64,000 nucleotides of DNA from Mesorhizobium loti (GTDB lineage Bacteria; Pseudomonadota; Alphaproteobacteria; Rhizobiales; Rhizobiaceae), in assembly GCA_002356515.1 (NCBI GenBank), contig AP017605.1, positions 5,813,020 to 5,877,019 on the forward strand, written 5' to 3'. Positions 26,169-36,904 of this stretch are shown piece after piece; positions within the stretch are counted from its first letter, which is position 1; each line of letters starts with the position of its first letter. The translations under genes were made by a program, and so were the position numbers. Below the pieces are notes generated by a model. It had not been told where the DNA came from. It searched no databases and saw nothing but the letters and a program-made list of their open reading frames with translations.

Positions 26169-26699
26169 TCAGAACCGGATCAACCGCTCGTCGTGGGAGC
26201 CCTGCAGCGTTATCGGACTGATGCCGATGAACGACAGCATCCCGACGCCGGCGTATGGGTAGGTACCGGACGCGCGCACGGTGCAGACTTGTGCGGTGGT
26301 GGAGCGATATTGGGTAACGCCGCCCACCACGGTGTCCTGGCAGGAGTTGTTCGTCGTCACGGTGACATTCGATGTCTGCCAGCCGCTGACGCGTGCGCTA
26401 CCGGTGCCGGCCGGGTTGCCAAACACAGCGATGTTCGCGGCAATGGCGGTACAGTTGATCGCCGCCAGCCCGGAGTCGGTATACAACTGACTGTTGCATC
26501 GCGCGGCATAGCGAGCGGCGTCTGTAAGTCCGGCCTCCATCAGCAGTTTGTCGTGGATCAGATTGCCGAACTCGAACACTCCGGCCGACAAGACCAGCAT
26601 CAGCGGCGTGATGATCGTCATTTCGACAAGCACCGCGCCGCGCTGGTCGTGTCGAAATCGATCAAAAAATCGGGACAGCATCTTGAACATCGCGGTCAC
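26169..26699 (-). CDS. TadE-like minor pseudopilin (first copy)
   Basis: A 176-residue TadE-family protein: basic leader RFFDRFRHDQRG, then AVLVEMTIITPLMLVLSAG, the pseudopilin-like helix with the conserved glutamate. GTG 26699 overlaps the tadG stop (GTGA), supporting it over ATG 26690. Four cysteines in the periplasmic part suggest disulfides. Confidence 0.85.
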   Translation of the reverse strand: MTAMFKMLSRFFDRFRHDQRGAVLVEMTIITPLMLVLSAGVFEFGNLIHDKLLMEAGLTDAARYAARCNSQLYTDSGLAAINCTAIAANIAVFGNPAGTGSARVSGWQTSNVTVTTNNSCQDTVVGGVTQYRSTTAQVCTVRASGTYPYAGVGMLSFIGISPITLQGSHDERLIRF

Positions 26700-28198
26700 C
26701 GGTAGAGCTGCGCTTCATCGCGCAGGTAGTTGTCGAGCGTTCCGTTGCCGCCCTTGCCGGTGATGTCGACCAGCTCGACGTAGATATTCTTCCCGTCCTT
26801 GATCGGCTCGGTGATGAAGAAGCTGGCGAATCTCCTCACCGGAATGCCCGTCTGGCGGCCGCTGAAATTCGTGCCCGAAGCCGCGAGCGCATTGCAGTCC
26901 AGGACTGCGCCGTAAAGCAACCGGCGGTCCGGGATCGAGATCGGGGTGCCTGCCGCCGCGGGCGGGATACCCGTTTCGCCACCGACTGCAGCGTCCTGAT
27001 AGATATTGTTGTCGATCTCGTAGCGATAGACTTCATAACGTGTCGGGAGATTGGCGCCGGTTCCTGAGAGAGCCGCGGGCACGGCACGCGTGGGATGATT
27101 GGCGGCCCAGTAGCGCGCGAAATTCCAGTTACCGTCGCCCATGCGGCCGCTCATCATGGTGCAGTTGCCGGCGATCTGGCACGCATCGCGCTCAAGCCCG
27201 ACACCCTTTGTCGGGTCTGTTTCATAGTCGACCTTGTTACTCTTGACGAACTGGCTGCCGTTTTTGGCACCCTTGCGCACATTGACCCCAGGTCCGTCTG
27301 AGTAGCTTGACGAATCGATGCCGAAGCGCGAGTTGATGCCATTCTCGACAGGGCCGGCATTCTGGCCCGGTTCGGTGTCGACGCCGTCGCGCGAATAACA
27401 ATTCTGCGGCTTGGAGTCGGCGAGCATCTTTTCGAGCTGGTTGGCGCCGTTGCCGAACGGAGAAGCCAGGAAAGCGAAGTTGCCGGGAAAGTAGTATCCG
27501 TCTCCGCGCAGCATGATCTGGCGGCGGCGGTATTGCCTGGTTTGTGCCGCCTGCTCCAGCGTGACGCCGCCGGTGATGCTTGTGTCCTCATACGGATTGC
27601 ACATGAAAACGGGTGTGTAATCGCAGACGCCCGATGTGAACCCGGCAGTCGCCTTGGCAGCGACGTTGAAGCCGTTGCTGGCCGAATTGCCGGTCAGAAA
27701 CGACGCCGGGAACATCGCGGCGAAGCCGGTCGGCGTGACCGTCACTTCGACGAATACGGTTTCATCTTCGCCGATGGATTGCGTTGCATTGGCATAGTTT
27801 GCACTGCTGACCGGAGTTGCGTCCGACGCGGGTATGGTCTTCAGGAAGCACCACGAAATGTTGCCGGCGCTGTTGCAGCGTGCGGTGCCGCCCGGTTGCC
27901 CTGATGTCAAGGTGAACCGGCCATTGGTGCCAACGGTCGAGAATGCGGCCTGGTTGGTAACCAGTGTCGCCATGGCGCGTTCGGCCCTGGCCCATGAACC
28001 GGGCAAGCCATCAAGCTCGGCGGCTCCAGCCAACGCGAAGGCGTCCGCCGCCTTCTGCAGATCATTGTGCAAATTGTTGGCCCGGCTCATGTCGATGGCC
28101 AGCAGGGAAAAGCCGATGAGCGCCGGCAGCGTGACGCTGACGAGGATCAGCGCTATTCCCCTTTGATCGTGCCAGAACGCGCGAATGGTCCGCAGCAT
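26696..28198 (-). CDS. TadG-like pilus assembly protein
   Basis: A 500-residue protein with the TadG N-terminus (WHDQRGIALILVSVTLPALI, then a helix and DMSRANNLHNDLQKAADAFA). A large periplasmic region follows, with several Cys pairs and no complete MIDAS-type von Willebrand motif recognised. TadG proteins are membrane-anchored components of the Flp pilus machine. The gene lies between the small lipoprotein and tadE genes in the minus-strand tad operon. Confidence 0.85.
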   Translation of the reverse strand: MLRTIRAFWHDQRGIALILVSVTLPALIGFSLLAIDMSRANNLHNDLQKAADAFALAGAAELDGLPGSWARAERAMATLVTNQAAFSTVGTNGRFTLTSGQPGGTARCNSAGNISWCFLKTIPASDATPVSSANYANATQSIGEDETVFVEVTVTPTGFAAMFPASFLTGNSASNGFNVAAKATAGFTSGVCDYTPVFMCNPYEDTSITGGVTLEQAAQTRQYRRRQIMLRGDGYYFPGNFAFLASPFGNGANQLEKMLADSKPQNCYSRDGVDTEPGQNAGPVENGINSRFGIDSSSYSDGPGVNVRKGAKNGSQFVKSNKVDYETDPTKGVGLERDACQIAGNCTMMSGRMGDGNWNFARYWAANHPTRAVPAALSGTGANLPTRYEVYRYEIDNNIYQDAAVGGETGIPPAAAGTPISIPDRRLLYGAVLDCNALAASGTNFSGRQTGIPVRRFASFFITEPIKDGKNIYVELVDITGKGGNGTLDNYLRDEAQLYR

Positions 28199-28275
28199 GG
28201 CCTTACTCTTAGCTCCCCTGACGCCAGGTTCCCTCGTTTGGCCTGGCGCACTGAAACCGCATCCTTCTGTTCAGT

Positions 28276-28584
28276 TTACGGCGTTGTGTTCGTTGTCACC
28301 CCCGCCCCCGCCCCGCCGACATTGACCGTGATGGCTGGTGGTGGCGGCGGCGGCGGTGGAAATTTGTAGTTTTGAGCCACAGCGGCGGCGCGCTGGCCGT
28401 CACCTTCTATGTGCGTGTTCCTCGATGCAGGATTGAGCGGGTCGACTGTCTGCAGCAGCGAATTGTACTTCTGCGTGTCACCGGCGGCCAAAGTCACCGA
28501 ATCATAGTGATTCAGATAGTCCGCTGCGCAGCCCGCCAGCAGGCCGTTGCAAAGAATGAGGATCAAGGCGCTATTTCTTGACAT
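28276..28584 (-). CDS. Small polyproline lipoprotein in the CpaD position
   Basis: A 102-residue lipoprotein with lipobox LLAGC near residue 19 and a run of eight prolines (FPPPPPPPP) followed by a Gly/Val-rich tail. It starts 14 bases inside the end of the secretin gene, so it is translationally coupled. In other tad loci this slot is filled by CpaD, a secretin-associated lipoprotein of about 200 residues. The sequence does share the CpaD-type opening (YLNHYDSVTLAAGDTQKYN), so this is probably a shortened CpaD-like pilotin. Confidence 0.75.
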   Translation of the reverse strand: MSRNSALILILCNGLLAGCAADYLNHYDSVTLAAGDTQKYNSLLQTVDPLNPASRNTHIEGDGQRAAAVAQNYKFPPPPPPPPAITVNVGGAGAGVTTNTTP

Positions 28585-30016
28585 AGAGCATCTTGTCCTT
28601 CGATTTGAAGTTCAACATGTGGCCATAGGGGCCGGTGACGCCGTCGCCCGTTTCATATTTCCGGATCATGTCCTTGTTCACCTCGAGCTGACCGAGCACG
28701 AAGAATTCCGGGTCATTGGCGGGCCGTGTCTTGTCGAAGGGTGTCGCCAACTGCTCGCCTGGCTTCACCGGCCGCACGATATGCGGTGTGACGATGACGA
28801 CCAGTTCGGTCTCCTCCTTCTGGTTGCTCGAATTGCGGAACAGCGTGCCGATGACCGGCACCTGGCCGAGCCATGGCACCTGGTTCTGCAGCTTGGTGGT
28901 CCTGCTGGACAGGAGCCCGCCGACCGCAAAGCTCTGGCCGTCGCGCAATTCGACGACGGTGGATAGTTTGCGGTTGGTGAAGATCGGGTCGCCGGCGGTC
29001 GTGAAACCGTTCAGGTCGCTGACTTCCGGCGCCAGGTTCATATGGATCTTGCCGTCGTCGAGCACGACCGGCGTGAACAGAAGATTGACGCCGAATTGCT
29101 TGTAGACGATGCTTATCTCGCCATTCTTGTCGAGAGTTCGGATAGGGACTTCACCACCGGCGTTGAAGCTTGCCTGCTCGCCGGAGAGGGTGGTGAGATT
29201 GGGATTTGCAAGTGTGCGCACCGCGCCCTTGGCCTCGAGCGCCTCGATGTACAAATCGACCTTGATGTTGCTGTCGACAACGCGAGTGAGCAGCGCTCCG
29301 AAGGGGGTGGAGGTGGATAGGAGGTCGCTCAGAAAACCTCCGGTGCCGAGTACCTCCTTGTCTTTGTCGACGGCGGTAATCCCGGTTCCAACGATGGTCG
29401 TGCTCCTGCTGTTGTTGCTCCTGATCGACACGCCGAGATCGCGGCCGGCGTTGCGCTTGGCTTCGAGAATGCGCACTTCCAGATTGACTTGCTGGCTGTC
29501 GTCGACCGTGACGGAATTGATGATGTCGTCGGGGCCATATTGCTTCGCCACTTCCAGGATGGCCGCCAGCGTGGCGCCGTCCTTGACATGACCGCCAAGC
29601 CTGACCCTGCCGTTGACCGAGCCGATTTCGATGCGTGACTTCGGCGCCACCTGGCGGATCGCCTGCGCCATGTCGCTGACGTCGACGCCGACCTCTATCT
29701 GGATGACGCCGAGCGAGCGCTTTTCGGGTGAGAAGAGATTGACCGTGGTGGTGCCGGCACTCTTGCCGATGACATAGAGGGTGCGGTCGGTCATCGGCTG
29801 GGCATCGGCGATCTTTTGGTCGCCGACGACGATGTCGCCGAGATTGGCACTCACCTGGATCGTCACCGATTGCGACGACGGCAGGAAAATACGGTGGACG
29901 GTCGGATTGGACACGTCGATGAAGCGGTCGGCTGCATCGGCCGCCAGACTCCACGTCAACAGAGCCGCCATACAGGATAGCGCGGCACCGACCAATCTCA
30001 CCCAAACCCCCCGCAT
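28571..30016 (-). CDS. cpaC: CpaC/RcpA outer-membrane secretin of the Flp pilus
   Basis: A 481-residue secretin with a signal peptide (cleavage probably after ADA). The N-terminal domain (VHRIFLPSSQSVTIQVSANL) is the pilus-secretin N-domain, residues ~150-210 look like a BON/N1 module (VRLGGHVKDGATLAAILEVA), and the C-terminal secretin domain has GGEVPIRT and VVVIVTPHIVRPV. It forms the outer-membrane pore. ATG 30016 was chosen because GGGAG lies six bases upstream; ATG 30022 and an open frame to 30082 through a 21-bp repeat are alternatives. Confidence 0.92.
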   Translation of the reverse strand: MRGVWVRLVGAALSCMAALLTWSLAADAADRFIDVSNPTVHRIFLPSSQSVTIQVSANLGDIVVGDQKIADAQPMTDRTLYVIGKSAGTTTVNLFSPEKRSLGVIQIEVGVDVSDMAQAIRQVAPKSRIEIGSVNGRVRLGGHVKDGATLAAILEVAKQYGPDDIINSVTVDDSQQVNLEVRILEAKRNAGRDLGVSIRSNNSRSTTIVGTGITAVDKDKEVLGTGGFLSDLLSTSTPFGALLTRVVDSNIKVDLYIEALEAKGAVRTLANPNLTTLSGEQASFNAGGEVPIRTLDKNGEISIVYKQFGVNLLFTPVVLDDGKIHMNLAPEVSDLNGFTTAGDPIFTNRKLSTVVELRDGQSFAVGGLLSSRTTKLQNQVPWLGQVPVIGTLFRNSSNQKEETELVVIVTPHIVRPVKPGEQLATPFDKTRPANDPEFFVLGQLEVNKDMIRKYETGDGVTGPYGHMLNFKSKDKMLYVKK

Positions 30017-30029
30017 CCCCATCTCCCTA

Positions 30030-30079
30030 CTTCCGCCACCGGCAGCCTTGCTTCCGCCACCGGCAGCCCTGCTTCGCCA
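30030..30079. repeat. 21-bp tandem repeat upstream of cpaC
   Basis: The unit CTTCCGCCACCGGCAGCC plus three bases occurs twice in full (30030-30050, 30051-30071) and once in part. Read on the minus strand it would encode Ala/Gly/Ser repeats if translation began at 30082, but the chosen cpaC start lies downstream of it. Confidence 0.7.
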
Positions 30080-30091
30080 CACTCTAGCTTA

Positions 30092-31177
30092 TTATTGTTG
30101 TCGCGGCACTTCATAAGATTCAAGCGTTATCCCCCGATAGACGCTGACAGTTGCCCGCGCCGGCGGCTCCGGCTGGACGTATTTGACCACTTCCTTCGTG
30201 ACCTCGTGCACCTCCGGCGCCGGAGCTGATACCACGACCGGAGCCGGCGGCTTGACCTTGCTCAACTCGTCGAGCTTGTTTCCCACGCGGTCAACGGCTT
30301 GGGCCAGTCCCGCGATCTTCTCGTCCGCGCGCTTACGAGCGTCTTCCGCGCTCTGGCGTTCGGCCGCGGCTGCGGCATCGGCTGCTGCCTGCCTGGCCAG
30401 TTCCGCTTGCCTTTTGGCGACGTCAGCCGGCATTTCGCCGGTCAGGTCGGAAAGCGTCACGCGCTCTGTCGTTTCGCCCTTGCTGGCGGCGGCCTGGCGA
30501 AGCGCCAGCGACAACTGGCCGGCGCCTGCCGCCAGGGTCAGCTTCTGTGCGTCCTTGGTGCTGGCCTCAAGCGTCACCGATTTGACGACGGTCGGGCTGT
30601 CCTTGCTTTCGTCGGCCACCTGGTCGACGGCGAGCACTTTCATGCCTTGCAGCAGCACGTCGACAAAACTCTGATCCGCGCCGTCGTTGCTCCGCACGGT
30701 CCGCGTCAGCAGCACGTCGACCCGGTCTCCCGGGAAGACGAAGCCGGCGACGCCAAGCACGTCGTTGACGCGGATGGACACGGCCTTCATGCCGTCGCCG
30801 AGCACCGCCGAAAGCGTGGCGCGCTGGCCCGGGCCGGTGATCTTGGTGGCGAGTACCGGTTCATTGACGCCGATCGCCTGCAATGCCTGTTTGGGGGCTC
30901 CGCCAGGGGGGACGTCTTTCGTCAGGAGCTCGTCCGTTGTCTTGAAGGCACCGGCCGGAACCGCGCCCGCCGGCCATGCGACTTCGCGCAACTTGTCGGC
31001 GGACAGCGTGTCGCCGAACTTCAGCGCCACCGCGGCCACCACGACCGTGTCACGCTGCACTTCATCCGTTCGCGCCATAGCGCTGCGCTGGTTCGCCAGC
31101 CAGATATTTGCGAGAACCACCGCGAGCACGCCGAAGACGCCAGCGAGGACGATCATGATGACAGTATTTGCACGCAC
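30092..31177 (-). CDS. cpaB: CpaB/RcpC pilus assembly protein
   Basis: A 361-residue protein with one N-terminal transmembrane helix (IMIVLAGVFGVLAVVLANIW) and tandem SAF-type domains characteristic of CpaB/RcpC (LKFGDTLSADKLREVAWPAG; VLGVAGFVFPGDRVDVLLTR). The C-terminal ~120 residues form an Ala/Arg-rich coiled coil and a proline-rich tail, longer than in the Caulobacter protein. It works in the periplasm with the secretin. GTG 31177 is preferred because AGGTGGGGG lies upstream; GTG 31189 is possible. Confidence 0.9.
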   Translation of the reverse strand: MRANTVIMIVLAGVFGVLAVVLANIWLANQRSAMARTDEVQRDTVVVAAVALKFGDTLSADKLREVAWPAGAVPAGAFKTTDELLTKDVPPGGAPKQALQAIGVNEPVLATKITGPGQRATLSAVLGDGMKAVSIRVNDVLGVAGFVFPGDRVDVLLTRTVRSNDGADQSFVDVLLQGMKVLAVDQVADESKDSPTVVKSVTLEASTKDAQKLTLAAGAGQLSLALRQAAASKGETTERVTLSDLTGEMPADVAKRQAELARQAAADAAAAAERQSAEDARKRADEKIAGLAQAVDRVGNKLDELSKVKPPAPVVVSAPAPEVHEVTKEVVKYVQPEPPARATVSVYRGITLESYEVPRQQ

Positions 31178-31316
31178 TTTTGCCCCCACCTGACAGCGTT
31201 AATCTAACTCCGCCTACCTTTTCCCTAGTCTGTCGACGCCGGATATCATCCCGGCGTCGACGAAGGCGATTACGACGTTTCGCCAGCGCCGCCCGCAGCC
31301 TTCTTCGCAGTTCAAA

Positions 31317-31502
31317 CTACGCAGTTGCGGCCGCAAGCGATGTGCTAAGCACCGTCCACTGGCCACTGACCCAGGTGCCAACAGTAATGATAGTAGCAAT
31401 CACAGCTACCGTAATGATGCCGAGCAGGATGGTGTATTCGACCATGGCGGCGCCGTTTTCATCGTCGCGGAACTGCCGGGTCATTGTCATAAACTTCTTC
31501 AT
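31317..31502 (-). CDS. flp: Flp-type major pilin (copy 2)
   Basis: A 61-residue Flp pilin: basic leader, the prepilin peptidase site after DDENG, then AAMVEYTILLGIITVAVIAT, including the conserved Glu-Tyr. GGGAG lies nine bases before ATG 31502. It differs from the copy at 31622 at about five positions, marking a recent tandem duplication. It is processed by the CpaA-type peptidase and polymerises into the Flp pilus. Confidence 0.92.
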   Translation of the reverse strand: MKKFMTMTRQFRDDENGAAMVEYTILLGIITVAVIATIITVGTWVSGQWTVLSTSLAAATA

Positions 31503-31621
31503 GCCAATTTTCTCCCACTGGAGTGACCACCACGAGATGAGCCAAGAATAAATCCATTCCAATCATCCCGCCTGAAGTGGCCCAAGCCATAGTCGCTTGG
31601 GCCACTTCGCGGTGGCCAAAG

Positions 31622-31807
31622 TTACGCCGTAGCGGCGGCGAGCTGCGTGCTAAGCGTAGTCCACCTCCCGGCTACCCAGGTACCGACAGTAATGATGGTA
31701 GCGATCACAGCTACTGTAATGATGCCGAGCAAGATGGTGTATTCGACCATAGCAGCGCCGTTTTCGTCGTCGCGGAACTGCCGGGTCATCGTCATGAGCT
31801 TCTTCAT
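31622..31807 (-). CDS. flp: Flp-type major pilin (copy 1)
   Basis: A 61-residue Flp pilin with the same leader (MKKLMTMTRQFRDDENG), the same processing site and the same hydrophobic core as copy 2. Differences are mostly in the last 17 residues (AGRWTTLSTQ against SGQWTVLSTS). GGGAG lies eight bases before ATG 31807. It is the first gene of the minus-strand tad operon; the 119-base gap to copy 2 may contain processing or termination signals that set pilin levels above the machine genes. Confidence 0.92.
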   Translation of the reverse strand: MKKLMTMTRQFRDDENGAAMVEYTILLGIITVAVIATIITVGTWVAGRWTTLSTQLAAATA

Positions 31808-32350
31808 GTCAATTTCTCCCTTTGGAGGTTTGAACCCGACGAGACAGAGCCAAGGATGTACCCCATACCCAAGCATCCCCCGTCATCTCGATCCTAGGTC
31901 CCGAGAAATTGCGGAGTCAAACGGGATTAATGGTTCCTTAACTTTCCAATACATGAACTTTCGAGTTCGGAGGGGGTCTAATTGTCAGCAAGAGCTTGAT
32001 TCGTCTAATTTTTCAAGCGCTCTTAACCATTCGTTCACAATTATGCCTCCAAGCTAAACAAGTTATCCCTACTTTAGCTATGCGGCATATTCCTTTATAT
32101 CTAAGGGGTTATAGCCAGTTATGGGGCGGATACCCATGTCGGAGAGCGCAAGGGACGCTGGGTCCTGAAAAGCTTAGTGCGGCAACCATGTTCGACGGCA
32201 CGGGGGCAGGAAATAAAAACGATATTTTTTGACGCCGCTTCTTAACTATGTTGAAAGTATTGGCCGCACGTGACGCGCCCTGGCGCTTGTGCGTCGGTTG
32301 GTTAACGTTTAGTTTCCGCTAATATGCGTCTGCGGGGAGTATAGGGGATT
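31808..32350. promoter_or_regulatory. Divergent promoter region of the two tad operons
   Basis: The 543 bases between flp and cpaF are AT-richer than their flanks, particularly 31910-32120 and 32205-32260, and must carry both tad promoters. A TTGACT hexamer on the minus strand near 31915 is a -35 candidate for the flp operon, but no convincing -10 partner was found. No tRNA or stable RNA is recognised here. Confidence 0.4.
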
Positions 32351-33732
<1,382 letters not shown>

Positions 33733-33736
<4 letters not shown>

Positions 33737-34707
33737 TCCCAACGGGCCAGACTCTGCTATACTTCATTTATGTGCTGGCGGCAGCGTCGGTTATCCTCGC
33801 AGCCGAGTCCTTCTACCTGTCCTTTGCCGGGCGGCGCGCGCGCGCAGGCGCGATCAATCGGCGGCTCAGGCGATTGGGAGAGGAATCTCCGGCCGAGCAG
33901 AGTTTGCATGGGCTGCTGCGGGAGCGCGGGCTGACCGCATCGGGCGACTTCATTTTCGGCGCAATCAAGCTCAACCGGCTCTATACGCAATCCGGCATCA
34001 CCGGCAACCCGCTGGCGTTTGCTGCAGTATTCCTGCTTGCCGGTTTGGTGCTGGCTCTGGTATTGCCCCTGCTGCTGGGCTTTTCGGTCGTTGTAGCTGT
34101 TATCACCTTTATGCTTGTCGGATTCGTCCTGCCGCTTCTCGTTCTGCGACGTGCCCGGGACAAGCGGATCCAGAAATTTGCTGCCCAACTTCCCGATGCA
34201 CTCGACATGATCGTGCGTTCGTTGCGCGCCGGTCACCCAACCACGGTGGCAATCGGCCTCGTCGCGCGGGAAATGCCTGATCCGCTCGGCACCGAATTCG
34301 GCATTGTCTCGGACGAAATCACATTTGGTCTCAGCTTGGAGCAGGCTGTTCGGAAATTGTCAGAACGGGTGGGCTTCGAAGGTCTCCATCTGCTTTCGGT
34401 GTCGCTCTCCATCCAGTCCAAGACCGGCGGCAATCTCACCGAAATACTATCGAACCTTTCGTCAGTACTGCGCGAACGAAGGAAACTGCGCATGAAGATC
34501 AAGGCACTTTCCGCTGAAGGGCGGATGTCGGCTTGGATCATTTCGCTGTTTCCAGTTTTTATGTTCAGCATTTTGATGGTCATCGCCCCGAGCTATTACG
34601 GCGATGTCTGGGACAGTCCGCTCCTTATGCCAGTGTTTTTGATCTTTGGGCTGTGGGCGCTTATGGGTGACTTCATCATGTATCGCATGGTCAACTTCGA
34701 TTTCTAG
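33733..34707 (+). CDS. tadB: TadB inner-membrane platform protein
   Basis: A 324-residue type II secretion F-domain protein with helices near residues 8-28, 92-135 and 268-320. The conserved F-domain segment reads LPDALDMIVRSLRAGHPTTVA. The GTG start overlaps the cpaF stop by four bases. With TadC it forms the platform that CpaF drives. Confidence 0.92.
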
Positions 34708-34715
34708 GGGCGGAT

Positions 34716-35672
34716 ATGGATTCTCTGGCCAACACTGGAAATTCGCCCATGCTGCTCTCGCTTGCCATTTTCCTGGCGGCCGTAGCGCTTTTTTTGCTTG
34801 CTGCCTTTGTCCTCATACCGGTCCTCCAGACGAGAAGGATCGTTGCACAAACTCTTTTATCAGAGGGAATCACCAACCGCCGATCGCTCTACGCACAGCA
34901 GGAACTCAACAAGATTTCTGCGCAGCTACCGGTCGATGCGTATTTCCGCTCGATGGAAAAGGAACGTGGGGAGCCGAATGCTCTTGAGGCTAGATTGTTT
35001 CGAGCCGGATTCTATCAAGCAAGTGCACCAGTAATTTACACGCTGTCTCGCCTTGTCGCCGTATGCGTCGGCTTTCTGGCAATCTACGCGCTGCTGTCGC
35101 GGATACTACCGCCGCAATTGCCCGCTTTCGTAGCCTTTGGCGGCTCTGCCTTGTTCGGGCTAGCTTGCATCGTTGTCCCTAGCATCGCCCTCGATCGCTT
35201 CGAGAATGCCCAAAAAAAGATCTATCGGCGCGGTTTTCCCGATTTCATGGACATGATGATCACATGCGCTGACGCCGGCATGAGCCTCGAGGCGGCCGTG
35301 GAGCGCGTTGGCGCCGAATTGGCCGGCACTCACAAATGGCTCGGCATTCAACTGTCGATCATGAATCTGCAATTGCGCGCCGGCAAGCCGCTGCGCGAGG
35401 CATTGCGCGAACTCTCTGACCGCGTCGGGCTTGAGGAGGCACGAGCCCTGGCTGTGCTTTTCCGGCAATCCGAGGAACTCGGCACCAGTTTGACGGACGC
35501 CCTGCGCGTCTATAGCGACGAAATGCGAGGGCAAAGAATTATGAATGCCGAAGAGCGCGCCAACGCCCTGCCGGTCAAGATGATGATCCCGCTGGGGCTT
35601 TGCATCTTTCCGGTCGTGATGATGGTGGTCATGCTACCTGTTGTCATCCGTATGAAAGGCATTTTCTTCTAA
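34716..35672 (+). CDS. tadC: TadC inner-membrane platform protein
   Basis: A 318-residue F-domain protein and partner of TadB. The N-terminal helix is MLLSLAIFLAAVALFLLAAF; the conserved F-domain region is FPDFMDMMITCADAGMSLEA, and C-terminal helices span about 285-312. It follows tadB after 8 bases and is part of the same operon. Confidence 0.92.
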   Translation: MDSLANTGNSPMLLSLAIFLAAVALFLLAAFVLIPVLQTRRIVAQTLLSEGITNRRSLYAQQELNKISAQLPVDAYFRSMEKERGEPNALEARLFRAGFYQASAPVIYTLSRLVAVCVGFLAIYALLSRILPPQLPAFVAFGGSALFGLACIVVPSIALDRFENAQKKIYRRGFPDFMDMMITCADAGMSLEAAVERVGAELAGTHKWLGIQLSIMNLQLRAGKPLREALRELSDRVGLEEARALAVLFRQSEELGTSLTDALRVYSDEMRGQRIMNAEERANALPVKMMIPLGLCIFPVVMMVVMLPVVIRMKGIFF

Positions 35673-35725
35673 ATGTTTATATGCTTTGGTTCTAAAACGG
35701 AGTCGGGGGACTCTTGGGAGACAAA

Positions 35726-36283
35726 ATGATAGGGCCAATGCGCCTCGCAGCTGTAGCCGCAGCCAGTCTGTTGATGGCACTTGCCGGTTGCCAAACGAAT
35801 GGTGCGGACACCGCAGATGGTGTCGTGCGCACCAACGAACCGTCGAAAGGCGACGTGACCGCCTTTGGCGATGCCTTCGACGGGCTGAAAACGGTCGGCA
35901 ACGTCGAGTACTACGCCTCGGACCAGGCCGTCGCCGAAGCTACGAACCAGTTTCGCGCGGAAAATTACGGCAACGCCGGCGCGCTGTTCTTCAAGGCAAC
36001 GCAACTGGCCCCCAATGACGGCGGCGCCTGGATGGGGCTGGCCGCTTCGTGCGATCGCATTCATCGCTTCGACCTTGCCGACCGGGCCTACGCCCGAGCC
36101 TTCAAGCTGGTAGGCGCGTCACCCGAATATTACAACAATATCGGCTACTCCTATTTGCTGCGCGGCAAGCTGCAGGACGCACGCAGCAGTTTCCTCAAGG
36201 CCTATGAGCTGGCGCCCAACGATCCGACGGTGGCCAACAATCTGAAGCTGCTGTCGTCGAGCGTGCAGAACATCGAGCGCTAA
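35726..36283 (+). CDS. TadD-like TPR lipoprotein
   Basis: A 185-residue lipoprotein (lipobox ALAGC near residue 22) with two to three tetratricopeptide repeats (ATNQFRAENYGNAGALFFKA; YYNNIGYSYLLRGKLQDARS). TadD lipoproteins assist secretin and pilus assembly. ATG 35726 has GGGAG five bases upstream; the frame is open slightly further. It is followed after one base by the prepilin peptidase gene. Confidence 0.85.
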   Translation: MIGPMRLAAVAAASLLMALAGCQTNGADTADGVVRTNEPSKGDVTAFGDAFDGLKTVGNVEYYASDQAVAEATNQFRAENYGNAGALFFKATQLAPNDGGAWMGLAASCDRIHRFDLADRAYARAFKLVGASPEYYNNIGYSYLLRGKLQDARSSFLKAYELAPNDPTVANNLKLLSSSVQNIER

Positions 36284-36284
36284 T

Positions 36285-36821
36285 ATGCTGCTTGTCGAAG
36301 CGTTGCTGCTGAAAGCACTCGCCATACCCTTGCTCGCAAGGATTGCGTGGCTGGACTTCACGACACAGAAGATAGCCAATCGTGACGTGCTGCTGCTGCT
36401 CTGCCTGGGGGCGGGGGCACTGCTGCTTTTGTCGCTCCAGTCCGGATCCTGGTGGGACATGGGGCTGAGCGCCATTGCCGCGCTTGTGCTGTTCGTCGCG
36501 CTCTTTCCGTTTTGGGTGCTGCGAAAAGTCGGTGCGGGCGATGTCAAGCTGATGGCAGTCGTGCCGCTGCTGATTGGCGGAACCGATCTTGTAGTGTTTT
36601 CCATGCTGCTGCTGGTTTTCGCGCTCGCCACAGCCTTGGTGGTGAAAAACCCCTTCATGCTGCCTGAGGGCGCTTTCCGCGCTTATATTCAGCACTTGGA
36701 TCGCAAAGGCGTTGTGCCGTTCGGCGTGCCGATTTCGGCGGCAGCGATCTGCGCAATAGCATTTCAGATCGCTTACAGACTCGGCGTACTTGGCAATATG
36801 TCGATGTGGCAGGTAGGCTAA
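36285..36821 (+). CDS. cpaA: CpaA/TadV-type A24 prepilin peptidase
   Basis: A 178-residue integral membrane aspartyl protease. Both catalytic aspartates are in context: WLDFTTQKIANRD near the N-terminus and GAGDVKLM about 60 residues later. About five or six transmembrane helices are seen, and it lacks the methylase domain, as usual for TadV/CpaA. It cleaves the Flp and TadE leaders. It is the last gene of the plus-strand tad operon. Confidence 0.92.
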   Translation: MLLVEALLLKALAIPLLARIAWLDFTTQKIANRDVLLLLCLGAGALLLLSLQSGSWWDMGLSAIAALVLFVALFPFWVLRKVGAGDVKLMAVVPLLIGGTDLVVFSMLLLVFALATALVVKNPFMLPEGAFRAYIQHLDRKGVVPFGVPISAAAICAIAFQIAYRLGVLGNMSMWQVG

Positions 36822-36904
36822 AGCCAGATTAACCTTCTGGAAACCATTAGCTTGCGCTAATTGTGGCGAAGTGCTTGGATCGCGCCTTGTCGGCGGGGCG
36901 CCGT

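Noticed and set aside
30030..30079. 21-bp repeats as a possible CRISPR fragment
   Set aside because: The copies are directly adjacent without spacers; it is a simple tandem duplication.
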